Source: Burkholderiaceae bacterium (GTDB taxonomy: Bacteria; Pseudomonadota; Gammaproteobacteria; Burkholderiales; Burkholderiaceae_C). From it: DNA of 9,216 nt. The notes under the pieces are model-generated. The model saw nothing but the letters and a program-made list of their open reading frames with translations, had not been told where the DNA came from and ran no database searches. Numbering within the stretch: the stretch's first letter is position 1; each line of letters starts with the position of its first letter. The DNA lies in the NCBI GenBank assembly GCA_025458585.1, contig JALOSD010000060.1:1-9216 (forward strand), read 5' to 3'. Below, one piece after another: positions 1-8,584 of this stretch. The position numbers were made by a program, and so were the translations under genes.

Positions 1-266
1 TCACGCTGCTGAACCCGAAGGCGATCGTGTTCTACATGGCGTTCTTCCCGCTGTTCATCGATCCGGCGACGCACCGCGGGCTGCCGACGTTCGCCGCGAT
101 GGCGCTGACGATCGCGCTCATCACCGCCGCCTACTGCCTCGCGCTGTGCGCGTTCGCGCACGCCGTCGCCCGTCAGGTGCGTGCGCACCAGCGCCTGGCG
201 ATCGTGCTGCAGCGTCTCGCCGGCGTCGTGCTGATCGGTTTCGGCTGGCGGCTCCTTCGCGACTGA
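1..266 (+). CDS. LysE-family amino-acid/metabolite exporter, C-terminal part
   Basis: This is the last 87 residues of an inner-membrane exporter of the LysE/RhtB family; the start lies outside the window. The reading frame runs from base 3 to a TGA at 264-266. The visible part begins with the LLNPKAIVFYMAFFPLF segment, which matches the family's conserved NPK-A-x-x-F-x-x-FFP region. Two further hydrophobic stretches follow (around TFAAMALTIALITAAYCLALCAF and the closing VVLIGFGWRLL), the latter being the usual last helix. Proteins of this family export amino acids or related small molecules using the proton gradient; the substrate cannot be told from this fragment. It reads in the same direction as parA, 55 bp upstream of it, and I see no clear terminator between them. 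Family assignment is firm and substrate is unknown. Confidence 0.85.
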   Translation, partial: TLLNPKAIVFYMAFFPLFIDPATHRGLPTFAAMALTIALITAAYCLALCAFAHAVARQVRAHQRLAIVLQRLAGVVLIGFGWRLLRD

Positions 267-321
267 GGCGCCAACGCCACAGCGAGCGCATACTCACTTC
301 GCATCTCGAATCCAGCGTCCG

Positions 322-1095
322 ATGGCCAAGATCTTCTGCATCGCGAACCAGAAAGGCGGCGTCGGCAAGACGACGACGACGGTCAACCTCGCCGCCGGGC
401 TGGCGCAGATCGGGCAGCGCGCGCTCGTCGTCGACCTCGACCCGCAGGGCAACGCGACGATGGGCTCCGGCATCGACAAGCGCACGATCGAGACGAGCGT
501 CTACGACGTGCTGCTGGGCACCGCGGCGGTCGCCGACGCTCGCCGACGCTCGCCGCAGGGCGGCTACGACCTGCTGCCGGCCAACCGCGAACTCGCGGGC
601 GCCGAGATCGAGCTCGTCGGTCTCGAGCACCGCAACGAGCGTCTGCGCCGCGCGCTCGCGGCGGTCGCCGACGACTACGACGTCGTGCTGATCGACTGCC
701 CGCCGAGCCTGAGCCTGCTCACGCTCAACGGGCTGGTCGCCGCCCACGGCGTGATCGTGCCGATGCAGTGCGAGTATTTCGCGCTCGAGGGCCTGTCGGA
801 CCTCGTCAACACGATCCGCCAGGTGCACGCCAACCTGAACCGCGACCTGCAGGTCATCGGCCTGCTGCGCGTGATGTTCGACCCGCGCATCACGCTGCAG
901 CAGCAGGTCAGCGAGCAGCTCAAGGGCCACTTCGGCGACAAGGTGTTCGACACCGTGATCCCGCGCAACGTGCGCCTGGCCGAAGCGCCGAGCTACGGCC
1001 AGCCGGGGCTCGTGTTCGACCCCGCGTCCAAGGGCGCGCAGGCCTACCTCGCGTTCGCGCAGGAGATGGTGCGGCGCCTCGCCGCCGCGCGCTGA
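322..1095 (+). CDS. parA: Chromosome-partitioning ATPase ParA (Soj-like)
   Basis: A 257-residue P-loop ATPase of the MinD/ParA family. With ParB bound at parS sites it separates newly replicated chromosome origins by cycling ATP-dependently on the nucleoid. The deviant Walker A box KGGVGKTT is at residues 11-18 with both lysines present. Walker A' (VVDLDPQGN) has Asp38 and Asp40, and Walker B (VVLIDCPPS) has Asp125. The absence of an N-terminal DNA-binding extension and the length fit chromosomal (type Ia-small/Soj-like) ParA rather than large plasmid ParA. The ATG at 322 places the P-loop at the usual distance from the N-terminus, but no good Shine-Dalgarno precedes it. The partner parB is not directly downstream: a reversed argC lies between, its stop only 2 bp from the parA stop. 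A 10-bp tandem repeat lies inside the gene (531-555) without breaking the frame. Confidence 0.95.
   Translation: MAKIFCIANQKGGVGKTTTTVNLAAGLAQIGQRALVVDLDPQGNATMGSGIDKRTIETSVYDVLLGTAAVADARRRSPQGGYDLLPANRELAGAEIELVGLEHRNERLRRALAAVADDYDVVLIDCPPSLSLLTLNGLVAAHGVIVPMQCEYFALEGLSDLVNTIRQVHANLNRDLQVIGLLRVMFDPRITLQQQVSEQLKGHFGDKVFDTVIPRNVRLAEAPSYGQPGLVFDPASKGAQAYLAFAQEMVRRLAAAR
531..555 (+). repeat. 10-bp tandem repeat inside parA
   Basis: The unit cgccgacgct occurs twice in direct succession, followed by a half copy cgccg. It encodes the variable stretch around ParA residues 70-77 (VADARRRS), just before the conserved GYDLLPANREL segment. Because the unit is not a multiple of three, gain or loss of one copy would shift the frame. 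The present frame is intact and the protein length is normal, so this looks like chance or old slippage rather than a lesion. Confidence 0.7.
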
Positions 1096-1097
1096 CG

Positions 1098-2039
1098 CTA
1101 CAGCCCGAGGCCCTCGTCGACGCCGAGGTGCACGTTCATGCACTGCACCGCGGCGCCGCTGGCGCCCTTGCCGAGGTTGTCGAGGCGCGCGATCAGCAGT
1201 GCCTGGTCGGCAGCGGCGAACACGAACAGGTCGACCCGGTTCGTGTCGTTGCAGCCCTGGACGTCGAAGAAGCCGTCTTCGAGCGTCGCCGGGTCCGACA
1301 GCGGCATCACGCGCACGAAACGCTCGCCGGCGTAGCGCCGCTCGAGCGCCGCGTGCAGGGCAGCGCCATCGACGCCGGCCGGAAGCTGCGTGTAATGCAA
1401 GGGCACACTTACGGCCAGACCCTTGTAGAACGCGCCCACGACCGGCAGGAACAACGGCCGTGCGTGGAGCCCGGTGTGCGCGACCATCTCCGGGATGTGC
1501 TTGTGCGCGAGCGACAATGCGTACGGGCGCGGCGCCTGCAGGCGCGCGTCGCCGCCGGCGGCGTACTGTTCGATCATCTTCTTGCCGCCACCCGAGAAGC
1601 CCGTGATCGAGGTCGCGGACACCGGCAGCGACGCCGGCACCAGTCCGGCGTCGACCAGCGGGCGCAGCAGCAGGATGAAGGCGCTGGCGTGGCAGCCGGG
1701 GTTCGCGATGCGCTTGCCCGTGCGCAGCCGCTCGCGCTGCCCCGGGGCGAGCTCGGGCAGCCCGAACACCCAGTCGGTGGCGGTGCGGTGCGCCGTGCTG
1801 GCGTCGATCAGGCAGGTGCGCGGGTTCGTCACCAGCGCGGCGGCCTCGCGCGCGGCGGCGTCGGGCAGGCACAGGAACGCGACATCGGCGGCGTTGAGCA
1901 GCTTCGCGCGTTCGGCCGCGTCCTTGCGCCGGTCGGGGTCGATCTTCAGCACCTCGACGTCGCGGCGCGCGGCGAGCAGTTCGTGGATGCGTAGCCCGGT
2001 CGTGCCTTCCTGGCCATCGACGAACACGACATGGGTCAT
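1098..2039 (-). CDS. argC: N-acetyl-gamma-glutamyl-phosphate reductase, type 2 (ArgC)
   Basis: A 313-residue cytoplasmic enzyme that reduces N-acetylglutamyl phosphate to N-acetylglutamate semialdehyde with NADPH, the third step of arginine synthesis. The N-terminal nucleotide-binding loop GQEGTTG is at residues 9-15. The active-site cysteine is Cys116 in NPGCHAS, where many relatives have NPGCY. The segment SITGFSGGGKKMI (about 143-155) and the short length mark the less common type-2 form. The likely catalytic histidine is His181 in HKHIPEM. The ATG at 2039 was chosen because AGGAGG lies a few bases upstream and the protein starts directly with the dinucleotide fold; the frame stays open much further upstream, but only as an antisense shadow of parB. 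The gene is reversed between parA and parB, convergent with parA and divergent from parB. A separate type-1 argC elsewhere in the genome is possible but not visible. Confidence 0.92.
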   Translation of the reverse strand: MTHVVFVDGQEGTTGLRIHELLAARRDVEVLKIDPDRRKDAAERAKLLNAADVAFLCLPDAAAREAAALVTNPRTCLIDASTAHRTATDWVFGLPELAPGQRERLRTGKRIANPGCHASAFILLLRPLVDAGLVPASLPVSATSITGFSGGGKKMIEQYAAGGDARLQAPRPYALSLAHKHIPEMVAHTGLHARPLFLPVVGAFYKGLAVSVPLHYTQLPAGVDGAALHAALERRYAGERFVRVMPLSDPATLEDGFFDVQGCNDTNRVDLFVFAAADQALLIARLDNLGKGASGAAVQCMNVHLGVDEGLGL

Positions 2040-2063
2040 GGTTTCCTCCTCGGCGGCTTGGGC

Positions 2064-2081
2064 GCTGACGACGCCGTCAGC
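2064..2081. promoter_or_regulatory. Inverted repeat in the argC/parB divergent promoter region
   Basis: GCTGACG - ACGC - CGTCAGC is a perfect 7-bp inverted repeat with a 4-base centre, in the 108-bp gap between the divergent argC and parB starts. A weak candidate parB promoter has TTGGGC at 2058-2063 and CATAAG at 2081-2086 with a 17-bp spacer filled by the repeat. On the other strand a candidate argC -10 box TATGCT (2084-2079) overlaps its edge, with no good -35. The placement is operator-like, but the binding protein is unknown and it does not resemble an ArgR box or parS. The promoter boxes are poor matches, so this is a suggestion only. Confidence 0.35.
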
Positions 2082-2147
2082 ATAAGCGAAGCCTGTATCC
2101 GCCGTGTGTCGGCGCCGGCCGTGCGTGCATCCCCGACAATCGCCCGC

Positions 2148-3038
2148 ATGGCGACGAAGAAACCGAAGGGCCTCGGCCTCGGCCTCGAAGCGCTGCTCGG
2201 CCCGAGCGTCGACGCCGCGCCGGGCGCGGGCGACGGGCGGCCGACGACGCTCAAGCTCGGGCAGCTGCAGCCCGGCAAGTACCAGCCGCGCACGCGCATG
2301 GACGAGGGCGCGCTGTACGAGCTCGCCGAGAGCATCCGCAGCCAGGGCGTGATGCAGCCGATCCTCGTGCGCCCGGCGTCGCCGAAGGGCTACGAGATCA
2401 TCGCCGGCGAGCGGCGCTTCCGCGCCGCGCAGCTCGCCGGCCTCGACGAGGTGCCGGTGCTCGTGCGCGACGTGCCCGACGAGGCGGCCGCGGTGATGGC
2501 GCTGATCGAGAACATGCAGCGCGAGGATCTGAACCCGCTCGAGGAGGCGCAGGGCCTGCAGCGCCTCGTGGGCGAGTTCGGCCTGACGCACGAGCAGGCG
2601 GCGCAGGCGGTCGGCCGCTCGCGCAGCGCGGCGACGAACCTGCTGCGCCTGCTGAACCTGAGCGCGCCGGTGCAGCAGATGCTGCTCGCCGGCGACCTCG
2701 AGATGGGCCACGCGCGCGCGCTGCTCGCGCTCGACGCCGCGCAGCAGATCATGGCGGCGAACCAGGTGGCGGCCAAGAAGCTGTCGGTTCGCGAGGCGGA
2801 GAAGCTGGTGGCCCGGCTGCAGTCGGGGGCCGCGCATCGCACGCCGCGCGCGAAGGCCGACAAGCCGCGCGACGTCGAGCGCCTCGAGGAGCGCCTGGCC
2901 GACGCGCTGACGGCGCCGGTCGAGATCCGGCTGCAGCGCAGGACGGCTCGCGGCCAGGCGGGCGAAGTCGTGATCCGGTTCGGCTCGCTCGACGAGCTCG
3001 ACGGCCTGCTCGAGCGGTTCGGCGCGCGCGAGCCCTGA
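2148..3038 (+). CDS. parB: Chromosome-partitioning protein ParB (Spo0J-like CTPase)
   Basis: A 296-residue ParB that binds parS, spreads as a CTP-dependent sliding clamp and stimulates ParA ATPase. The N-terminal tail KKPKGLGLGLEALLG (residues 4-18) is the ParA-contacting peptide. The clamp/CTPase domain follows, with GERRFRA at 87-93 and ENMQREDLNP at 121-130, both intact. A helix-turn-helix DNA-binding region spans roughly 146-171 (LTHEQAAQAVGRSRSAATNLLRL). The C-terminal segment EVVIRFGSLDELDGLLERF is the dimerisation domain. The length is normal for chromosomal ParB. The ATG at 2148 gives the standard N-terminus; the open frame continues upstream but looks non-coding. No Shine-Dalgarno is evident. 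The gene must have its own promoter because the intervening argC runs the other way. A LysR-type gene starts 22 bp downstream. Confidence 0.95.
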   Translation: MATKKPKGLGLGLEALLGPSVDAAPGAGDGRPTTLKLGQLQPGKYQPRTRMDEGALYELAESIRSQGVMQPILVRPASPKGYEIIAGERRFRAAQLAGLDEVPVLVRDVPDEAAAVMALIENMQREDLNPLEEAQGLQRLVGEFGLTHEQAAQAVGRSRSAATNLLRLLNLSAPVQQMLLAGDLEMGHARALLALDAAQQIMAANQVAAKKLSVREAEKLVARLQSGAAHRTPRAKADKPRDVERLEERLADALTAPVEIRLQRRTARGQAGEVVIRFGSLDELDGLLERFGAREP

Positions 3039-3060
3039 CGCCACGGTCCCGGGGCCGGCG

Positions 3061-3993
3061 GTGAACCCGCGCCACGTCACGCTGCGCCAGTTCCGCTACT
3101 TCATCGCGGTGGCCGAGAGCGGCTCGGTGGCGGCGGCGTCGCGCATGCTCGCGATCGCGCAGAGCGCGGTGACGAAGTCGATGCAGGAGCTCGAGGACGC
3201 CCTCGGCGCGCGCCTGTTCGAGCGCACGTCGAAGGGCATCGTGCTGACGCCGCAGGGCCACCGCTTTCTCGCCAGCGCCAGGCGCGTGATCAGCGCCGTG
3301 GCCGACGCCGCGCGGCTGCAGCCCGACGACGCGGCCGAGCGGCTGACCGGCGTGCTCGCGATCGGCGTCACGTCGCTCGTGGCCGGCTACTACCTCAGCG
3401 AGCTCCTGCGGCGCTTCCGCCGCAACTGCCCCGGCGTCGAGGTCTTCGTCACCGAGGAGACGCCGCGCTTCCTCGAGCACCTGCTGATCAACGGCGAGCT
3501 CGACTGCGCGATCATGGTCAGCAACGCGCTCGGCGAGCCGCAGGCGCTCGCCGCCGAGACGCTCACGCGCAGCCCCAATCGCGTCTGGCTGGCGTCGAAC
3601 CACCCGCTGGCCGAGCGCGACGAGCTCACGCTCGCCGAGTGCGCCGCGCACGACCAGATCGTGCTCGAGGCCGACCGCATCGACGACCTGATGCGCGGCG
3701 TGTGGGCGCGCCACCAGCTCAAGCCGCGCAGCATCCTGCGCACGTCGTCGCTCGAGGCCGTGCGCTCGCTCGTCGGCGCCGGCCTCGGCCTCGCGGTGCT
3801 GCCCGACTTCCTCTACCGGCCGTGGACGCTCGACGCCGACCACGTGGACGCGCGCCGGCTGCGCGACGAGGTGCCCACCGTCGACGTCGGCCTCGTCTGG
3901 CGCCGCGGCTCGGGGCTGAAGCCGGTGGCGGCCGAGTTCATCGACGTCGCGCGCGAGCAGTCGGCGGCGCGCGGGCGGCGCAGCGCCGGCTGA
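3061..3993 (+). CDS. LysR-type transcriptional regulator
   Basis: A 310-residue transcription factor of the LysR family, normally a tetramer that responds to a small-molecule inducer. The winged helix-turn-helix covers residues 5-66, with the typical core AAASRMLAIAQSAVTKSMQE, then LEDALGARLFERTSKGIVLTPQG. The inducer-binding domain spans about 92-295. The length is typical. The start is a GTG at 3061, chosen because it gives a normal LysR N-terminus; the upstream sequence has only a weak ribosome site. It lies 22 bp after parB on the same strand and may be co-transcribed with it, although nothing links it functionally to partitioning. Its 3' end is 10 bp from the stop of the convergent HD-GYP gene. 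LysR regulators often control a divergent neighbour, but there is none here, so the target and inducer are unknown. Confidence 0.92.
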   Translation: MNPRHVTLRQFRYFIAVAESGSVAAASRMLAIAQSAVTKSMQELEDALGARLFERTSKGIVLTPQGHRFLASARRVISAVADAARLQPDDAAERLTGVLAIGVTSLVAGYYLSELLRRFRRNCPGVEVFVTEETPRFLEHLLINGELDCAIMVSNALGEPQALAAETLTRSPNRVWLASNHPLAERDELTLAECAAHDQIVLEADRIDDLMRGVWARHQLKPRSILRTSSLEAVRSLVGAGLGLAVLPDFLYRPWTLDADHVDARRLRDEVPTVDVGLVWRRGSGLKPVAAEFIDVAREQSAARGRRSAG

Positions 3994-4003
3994 TCGCCCG
4001 GCG
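3984..4003. terminator. Possible bidirectional terminator hairpin between convergent genes
   Basis: CGCCGG at 3984-3989 and CCGGCG at 3998-4003 form a perfect 6-bp stem with an 8-base loop. It spans the LysR stop and abuts the HD-GYP stop. It sits where a shared terminator would be expected, but there is no T-run on either side. In such GC-rich DNA short stems arise often by chance, so confidence is low. Confidence 0.25.
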
Positions 4004-5299
4004 TCAGTCGCGCGGCGCGGCGCCGACGGCGGCGTCGGCGTCGTCGAGCCAGCGCTGCAGCGCGTCGGGGAAGGCGTCGGCGTCGCGCAGACGCCAGCGT
4101 CGGCGCGCCATGCGGTTCAGCGCGCGCAGCTGCCACGCGACCTCGTCGGCAAGCATCGCGAGCTCGAGTGCCAGGCTGCCGGCCTCGGCCTCGTCGGCCT
4201 TCGCCGTCTGCAGCATGTCGAGCTGGGGCAGTGCGGCACCGACGTCGGCGAGCGTGCGCAGAAGCTGCGCGCACGCGTCGCCGACGGCGCGCGCCGCTCG
4301 TCGCCGCGGCTCGCCGAGCGCGGTGTCGTCGGCGAGCGCCGCCGGCCAGCCCGCGAGCACCGACTGCAGCGCGCGCAGGCGCTCGACCGAGGCCTCGTGC
4401 GGCGCCACGTCGGCCCCCGGCGCGCGCTGCAGGTCGAGCACGCCGTGCAGGCGCGCGGCGAGTGCGGGCTCGAAGCGCGGGCGGTTCATGCGCAGCTGAA
4501 GCGACAGCCGCAGGTCGGGGCTGACTGGCGCGTCGAGGTGGGCCGCGACGAGTTCGGCCAGCGCGAGGACGCGCCCCCAGGGGCTGATCGTCGCCGCGTC
4601 GAGGCCGCGCGGGTAGCCCGAGCCGTCGAGCGCCTCGTGGTGCTCGAGCACGGCGCGCACGACCTCCTGCGGGTAGTGGCGGTGGCGCTCGACGTGGATC
4701 GCCGAGACGAGCGGGTGCGCGTAGAGCTGCCGCCGCTGCTCGCGCGTCAGCGGCAGGTCCGGCTGCAGCAGCACCGGATCGACGTGCAGCATCCCGAGGT
4801 CGTGCAGCATGCCGGCGGCCGCGAGCAGCGTCAGCTCGTGCCGCGGCACGAGCGGCGCGTCACCGAGCCACACGGCGGCGAGCGCGCAGGCCACCGCGTG
4901 TTCGAACTGCGCGGGGTACAGCTCGCGCATCAGCGTCAGCTGGAACACGATCGGCGCCGGCAGCGGCACCGACTCGACCGCGGCGAGCATGCGCTCGCGT
5001 GCGCCCGCCGTGGCGGCCATGCGCGCGAACAGCGCGTCGCGCTCGAGCAGCGCGGCGGCGGCCGCGCGCAGCGTCGGCGCGTCGACGCTCGGCGCGGTGC
5101 CCACCGACTGCTCGATCGGTGTCGCGAGCTGGTGCTGCAGCAGCCGCTCGTAGACGCGCTCGTCGATCTGGACCCCGGCGTCGATGATCTTGACGCCCTG
5201 GGTGTTGAAGATCGCGCGCGACACCGTGACCGGCCGCCGGCGGCCGAGCTCGGCGACCGCGCGCGTGAGGTGTCTCGGATCGACGTTCGCCGCCTCCAT
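4004..5299 (-). CDS. HD-GYP domain phosphohydrolase-like protein with altered signature
   Basis: A 431-residue protein with a central HD-GYP domain, the family that degrades cyclic di-GMP using a metal centre. The domain spans about 120-260. It has a leading His134, the HD pair at 166-167 in MLHDLGML, His195 in AHP, and HHEALDGSGYP at 220-230 with the GYP motif intact. Two departures from the consensus stand out: the lysine of HDxGK is Met170, and the late Asp ligand region (usually ...AxxDxxDA) reads ALAELVAA, with Glu249 near that position. The N-terminal 110 residues (IFNTQGVKIIDAGVQID...) resemble the short regulatory segment often preceding such domains. Residues 260-431 look helical with no recognised domain. 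No signal peptide or membrane span is seen. The ATG at 5299 is the first credible in-frame start; its ribosome site is weak. It is the last gene of the leftward otsBA-mscS series, 56 bp after mscS. Family assignment is firm; whether it is enzymatically active is uncertain. Confidence 0.85.
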   Translation of the reverse strand: MEAANVDPRHLTRAVAELGRRRPVTVSRAIFNTQGVKIIDAGVQIDERVYERLLQHQLATPIEQSVGTAPSVDAPTLRAAAAALLERDALFARMAATAGARERMLAAVESVPLPAPIVFQLTLMRELYPAQFEHAVACALAAVWLGDAPLVPRHELTLLAAAGMLHDLGMLHVDPVLLQPDLPLTREQRRQLYAHPLVSAIHVERHRHYPQEVVRAVLEHHEALDGSGYPRGLDAATISPWGRVLALAELVAAHLDAPVSPDLRLSLQLRMNRPRFEPALAARLHGVLDLQRAPGADVAPHEASVERLRALQSVLAGWPAALADDTALGEPRRRAARAVGDACAQLLRTLADVGAALPQLDMLQTAKADEAEAGSLALELAMLADEVAWQLRALNRMARRRWRLRDADAFPDALQRWLDDADAAVGAAPRD

Positions 5300-5316
5300 C
5301 GCGACACTTGTAACAC

Positions 5317-5349
5317 GCGTGCCGCGGCGCCGTCGCCGCCGCGGCACGC
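5317..5349 (-). terminator. 13-bp perfect hairpin between mscS and the HD-GYP gene
   Basis: Positions 5317-5329 and 5337-5349 are perfect reverse complements (13 bp, starting gcgtgccgcggcg), separated by a 7-base loop. The hairpin fills most of the 56-bp gap after the mscS stop and ends 17 bases before the HD-GYP start codon. On the - strand no T-run follows, so if it ends transcription it does so imperfectly. It could instead act as an mRNA-stabilising or attenuating structure that lowers HD-GYP expression relative to the ots/mscS genes. Confidence 0.5.
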
Positions 5350-5355
5350 CGAGCG

Positions 5356-6293
5356 TCAGGTTTGCACGCCGGCCGTCGCCTCGGCGGCACGCGCGCCGCG
5401 CTGCAGCTGCAGCGGCAGCGCCGGGGCGCCGCCTCGCTTGTCCTGCCCGGCATACACCGTCACGTGCGGGAACGGGATCTCGATGCCGGTGCGGTCGAAC
5501 GCGTGCTTCAGCCGGCGCAGGTACTCGCGGCGCACGGTCCACTGGTCGCCCGGGTTGCAGCGGATGCGGCAGCGGATGACGACCGACGAGTCGGCCCACT
5601 GGTCGACGCCGGCGATCTCGAGGTCGTCGAGGATGCGCGGCGCGAAGGCGTCGTCGGCGCGCAGCTCGCGCGCGACCTCGCGCATCACCGCCATCACCTC
5701 GTCGGTGTTCTCGCGGTAGGCGACGCCGACGTCCATCACGGCGTTGGCGAAGCCGCGCGTGAGGTTGATGATCGACGTGATCTGGCCGTTGGGCACGTAG
5801 TGGACGCGCCCTTCGTAGTCGCGCAGCTGCACGAAGCGCAGCGTGGCCTGCTCGACGACGCCGGCGTGCGCGCCACCGAGGTTGACGATGTCGCCGACGC
5901 GGATCTGGTTCTCGAGCAGGATCGTGAGCCCGGTGAAGTAGTCGCGCACGAGGCTCTGCGCGCCGAAGCCCACCGCGAGGCCGACGACGCCGGCGGCGCC
6001 AAGGATCGGCGCGAGCGAAACGCCGAGCTCGCCGAGCACGATCATCGTCGCGAGCACCCACACGATCGTCTTGACGATGTAGCGGAACATGCGCGCGAGC
6101 GTCTCGGCGCGCTTGACCGCTTCGGGGTCGTCGAGCCGGTTCGCGATGCGCTCGCGGAAGGCGCGGATCGCGCGCTGCACGACGGTCGAGATCACCCACG
6201 CGGCGATCAGGATCATCGTCACCCGCAGCGAGATCATCGCCGCGTTGCCCATGCCCACCCACAGCCGGGCCACGTGTTCCATCGTCGTTTCGT

Positions 6294-6297
<4 letters not shown>
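5356..6297 (-). CDS. MscS-family small-conductance mechanosensitive channel
   Basis: A 313-residue inner-membrane channel of the MscS family, which opens under membrane tension and lets solutes out during osmotic down-shock. Three transmembrane helices are visible at about 19-40, 70-92 and 96-125. The third is the pore-lining helix, rich in Gly/Ala (AAGVVGLAVGFGAQSLVRDYFTG), as in MscS. The beta domain follows (IRVGDIVNLGG...GVVEQ...YVPNGQ), then the alpha/beta C-terminal domain. The length is close to that of E. coli MscS. The ATG at 6297 is preceded by AAGGAGG at good spacing inside the end of otsA, and the start overlaps the otsA stop as ATGA, so the two genes are probably translationally coupled. 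This places a solute-release valve in one message with synthesis of the osmolyte trehalose. Which exact MscS subfamily it is cannot be settled by eye. Confidence 0.92.
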
Positions 6298-7685
<1,388 letters not shown>

Positions 7686-7788
7686 GGTGGTCTCCTTGAG
7701 TGGTCGGCGGCGTGCCCGCACGGACGCGCGCGAGCAGCGCGTGGCACCCCATGCCTGGGGCGGACACGGCGGCGCGGCGAACGGCCGC

Positions 7789-8538
7789 TCAGCGCGCGAG
7801 CGCGCTGCGGCGCGAGAGCGTGTGGGCCGCCTGCGCCATCCAGCGGTGCAGTGCCGACGGGTCGGGCAGGCGGTGCGCGGCGAGGGTTTCGCCGTCGCCG
7901 ACCTTCACGGCGACACCGCCGCAGGCCTGCACGGCCTCGAACGCGGCCTCGTCGGTGACGTCGTCGCCGAAGAACCAGGGCCGGCGCAGGCGGAACGGCC
8001 GCTCGTCGAGGAACGCGCGCACCGCGTGCCCCTTGCCGGCGCGGCGCGGCTTGAGCTCGACGATCATCTTGCCGCGCATCAGCGTCATGCCCTCGACGCG
8101 CTGCATCGCTTCGCTCATCACCGTGAGGCACGCGTCTTCGAGCGCCGGCGCCTGGCGGTAGTGCAGCGCCAGCGAGCCCGGCTTCGTCTCCAGGAGCAAC
8201 CCCGGGCGTTCCCGCACGAAGGCGTCGAGCAGCGCCTGCGCCGGGCGCAGATCGCCGACCGCGATGCGGCGCAGGTAGCCGTCGTGGCCGCGGCGCTCGG
8301 CGCCGTGCACGCCGGCCACCGGCAGCCTCAGCGGCTCGAGGCGGCGGTCGATGTCGGCCACCGTGCGCCCGGAGACGACCGCCACCGCGCCGCACAGCGC
8401 AGCCGACAGCATGGACAGCAGGCCGCGAAGCCTGTCGTCGACCACCACGGCGTCGGGCGTGGGGGCGATCTCGGTCAGCGTGCCGTCGAAATCGAAGAAG
8501 AGGGCACAGCCCGCGTCGGGCTGGGGCGGCTCCAGCAT
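7789..8538 (-). CDS. otsB: Trehalose-6-phosphate phosphatase OtsB (HAD family)
   Basis: A 249-residue haloacid-dehalogenase-type phosphatase that removes phosphate from trehalose-6-phosphate to yield trehalose, the partner of OtsA. HAD motif I is FFDFDGTLTEI with nucleophile Asp16 and acid/base Asp18. Motif II is VVSGR (54-58). Motif III lysine is Lys163 or Lys169 in ELKPRRAGKGHA, and motif IV is GDDVTDE at 191-197. The T6P-phosphatase pattern VAGVHGAERR (74-83) is present. Length fits the family. The ATG at 8538 was chosen because it sits just before the conserved N-terminus; a start 19 codons upstream (8595) is possible but that stretch looks non-coding and overlaps a hairpin. The ribosome site (AAGG about 10 bases upstream) is weak. 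An 8-bp inverted repeat with a 2-base centre (7790-7807) spans its stop codon. It is the first gene of the leftward ots/mscS series. Confidence 0.95.
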   Translation of the reverse strand: MLEPPQPDAGCALFFDFDGTLTEIAPTPDAVVVDDRLRGLLSMLSAALCGAVAVVSGRTVADIDRRLEPLRLPVAGVHGAERRGHDGYLRRIAVGDLRPAQALLDAFVRERPGLLLETKPGSLALHYRQAPALEDACLTVMSEAMQRVEGMTLMRGKMIVELKPRRAGKGHAVRAFLDERPFRLRRPWFFGDDVTDEAAFEAVQACGGVAVKVGDGETLAAHRLPDPSALHRWMAQAAHTLSRRSALAR

Positions 8539-8584
8539 TGCGCCGACCTTAACGGCATCGGCGGGAACCGTCCAAGGCGGCGCG

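Noticed and set aside
531..555. The 10-bp tandem repeat in parA as a phase-variation or frameshift site.
   Set aside because: Only 2.5 copies are present, the frame is intact and the protein has normal length and motifs around it. A switch role has no support.
1098..3080. A 660-codon open frame on the - strand joining argC to the antisense of parB, suggesting an N-terminally extended ArgC.
   Set aside because: The part above 2039 is the complement of parB, is rich in Arg/Ala/His with no domain, and a strong Shine-Dalgarno marks the internal ATG at 2039. It is a by-product of high GC.
2758..3843. A 364-codon - strand open frame opposite the parB end and the LysR gene.
   Set aside because: Its composition is a typical high-GC antisense product with no recognisable domain, and both + strand genes are unambiguous.
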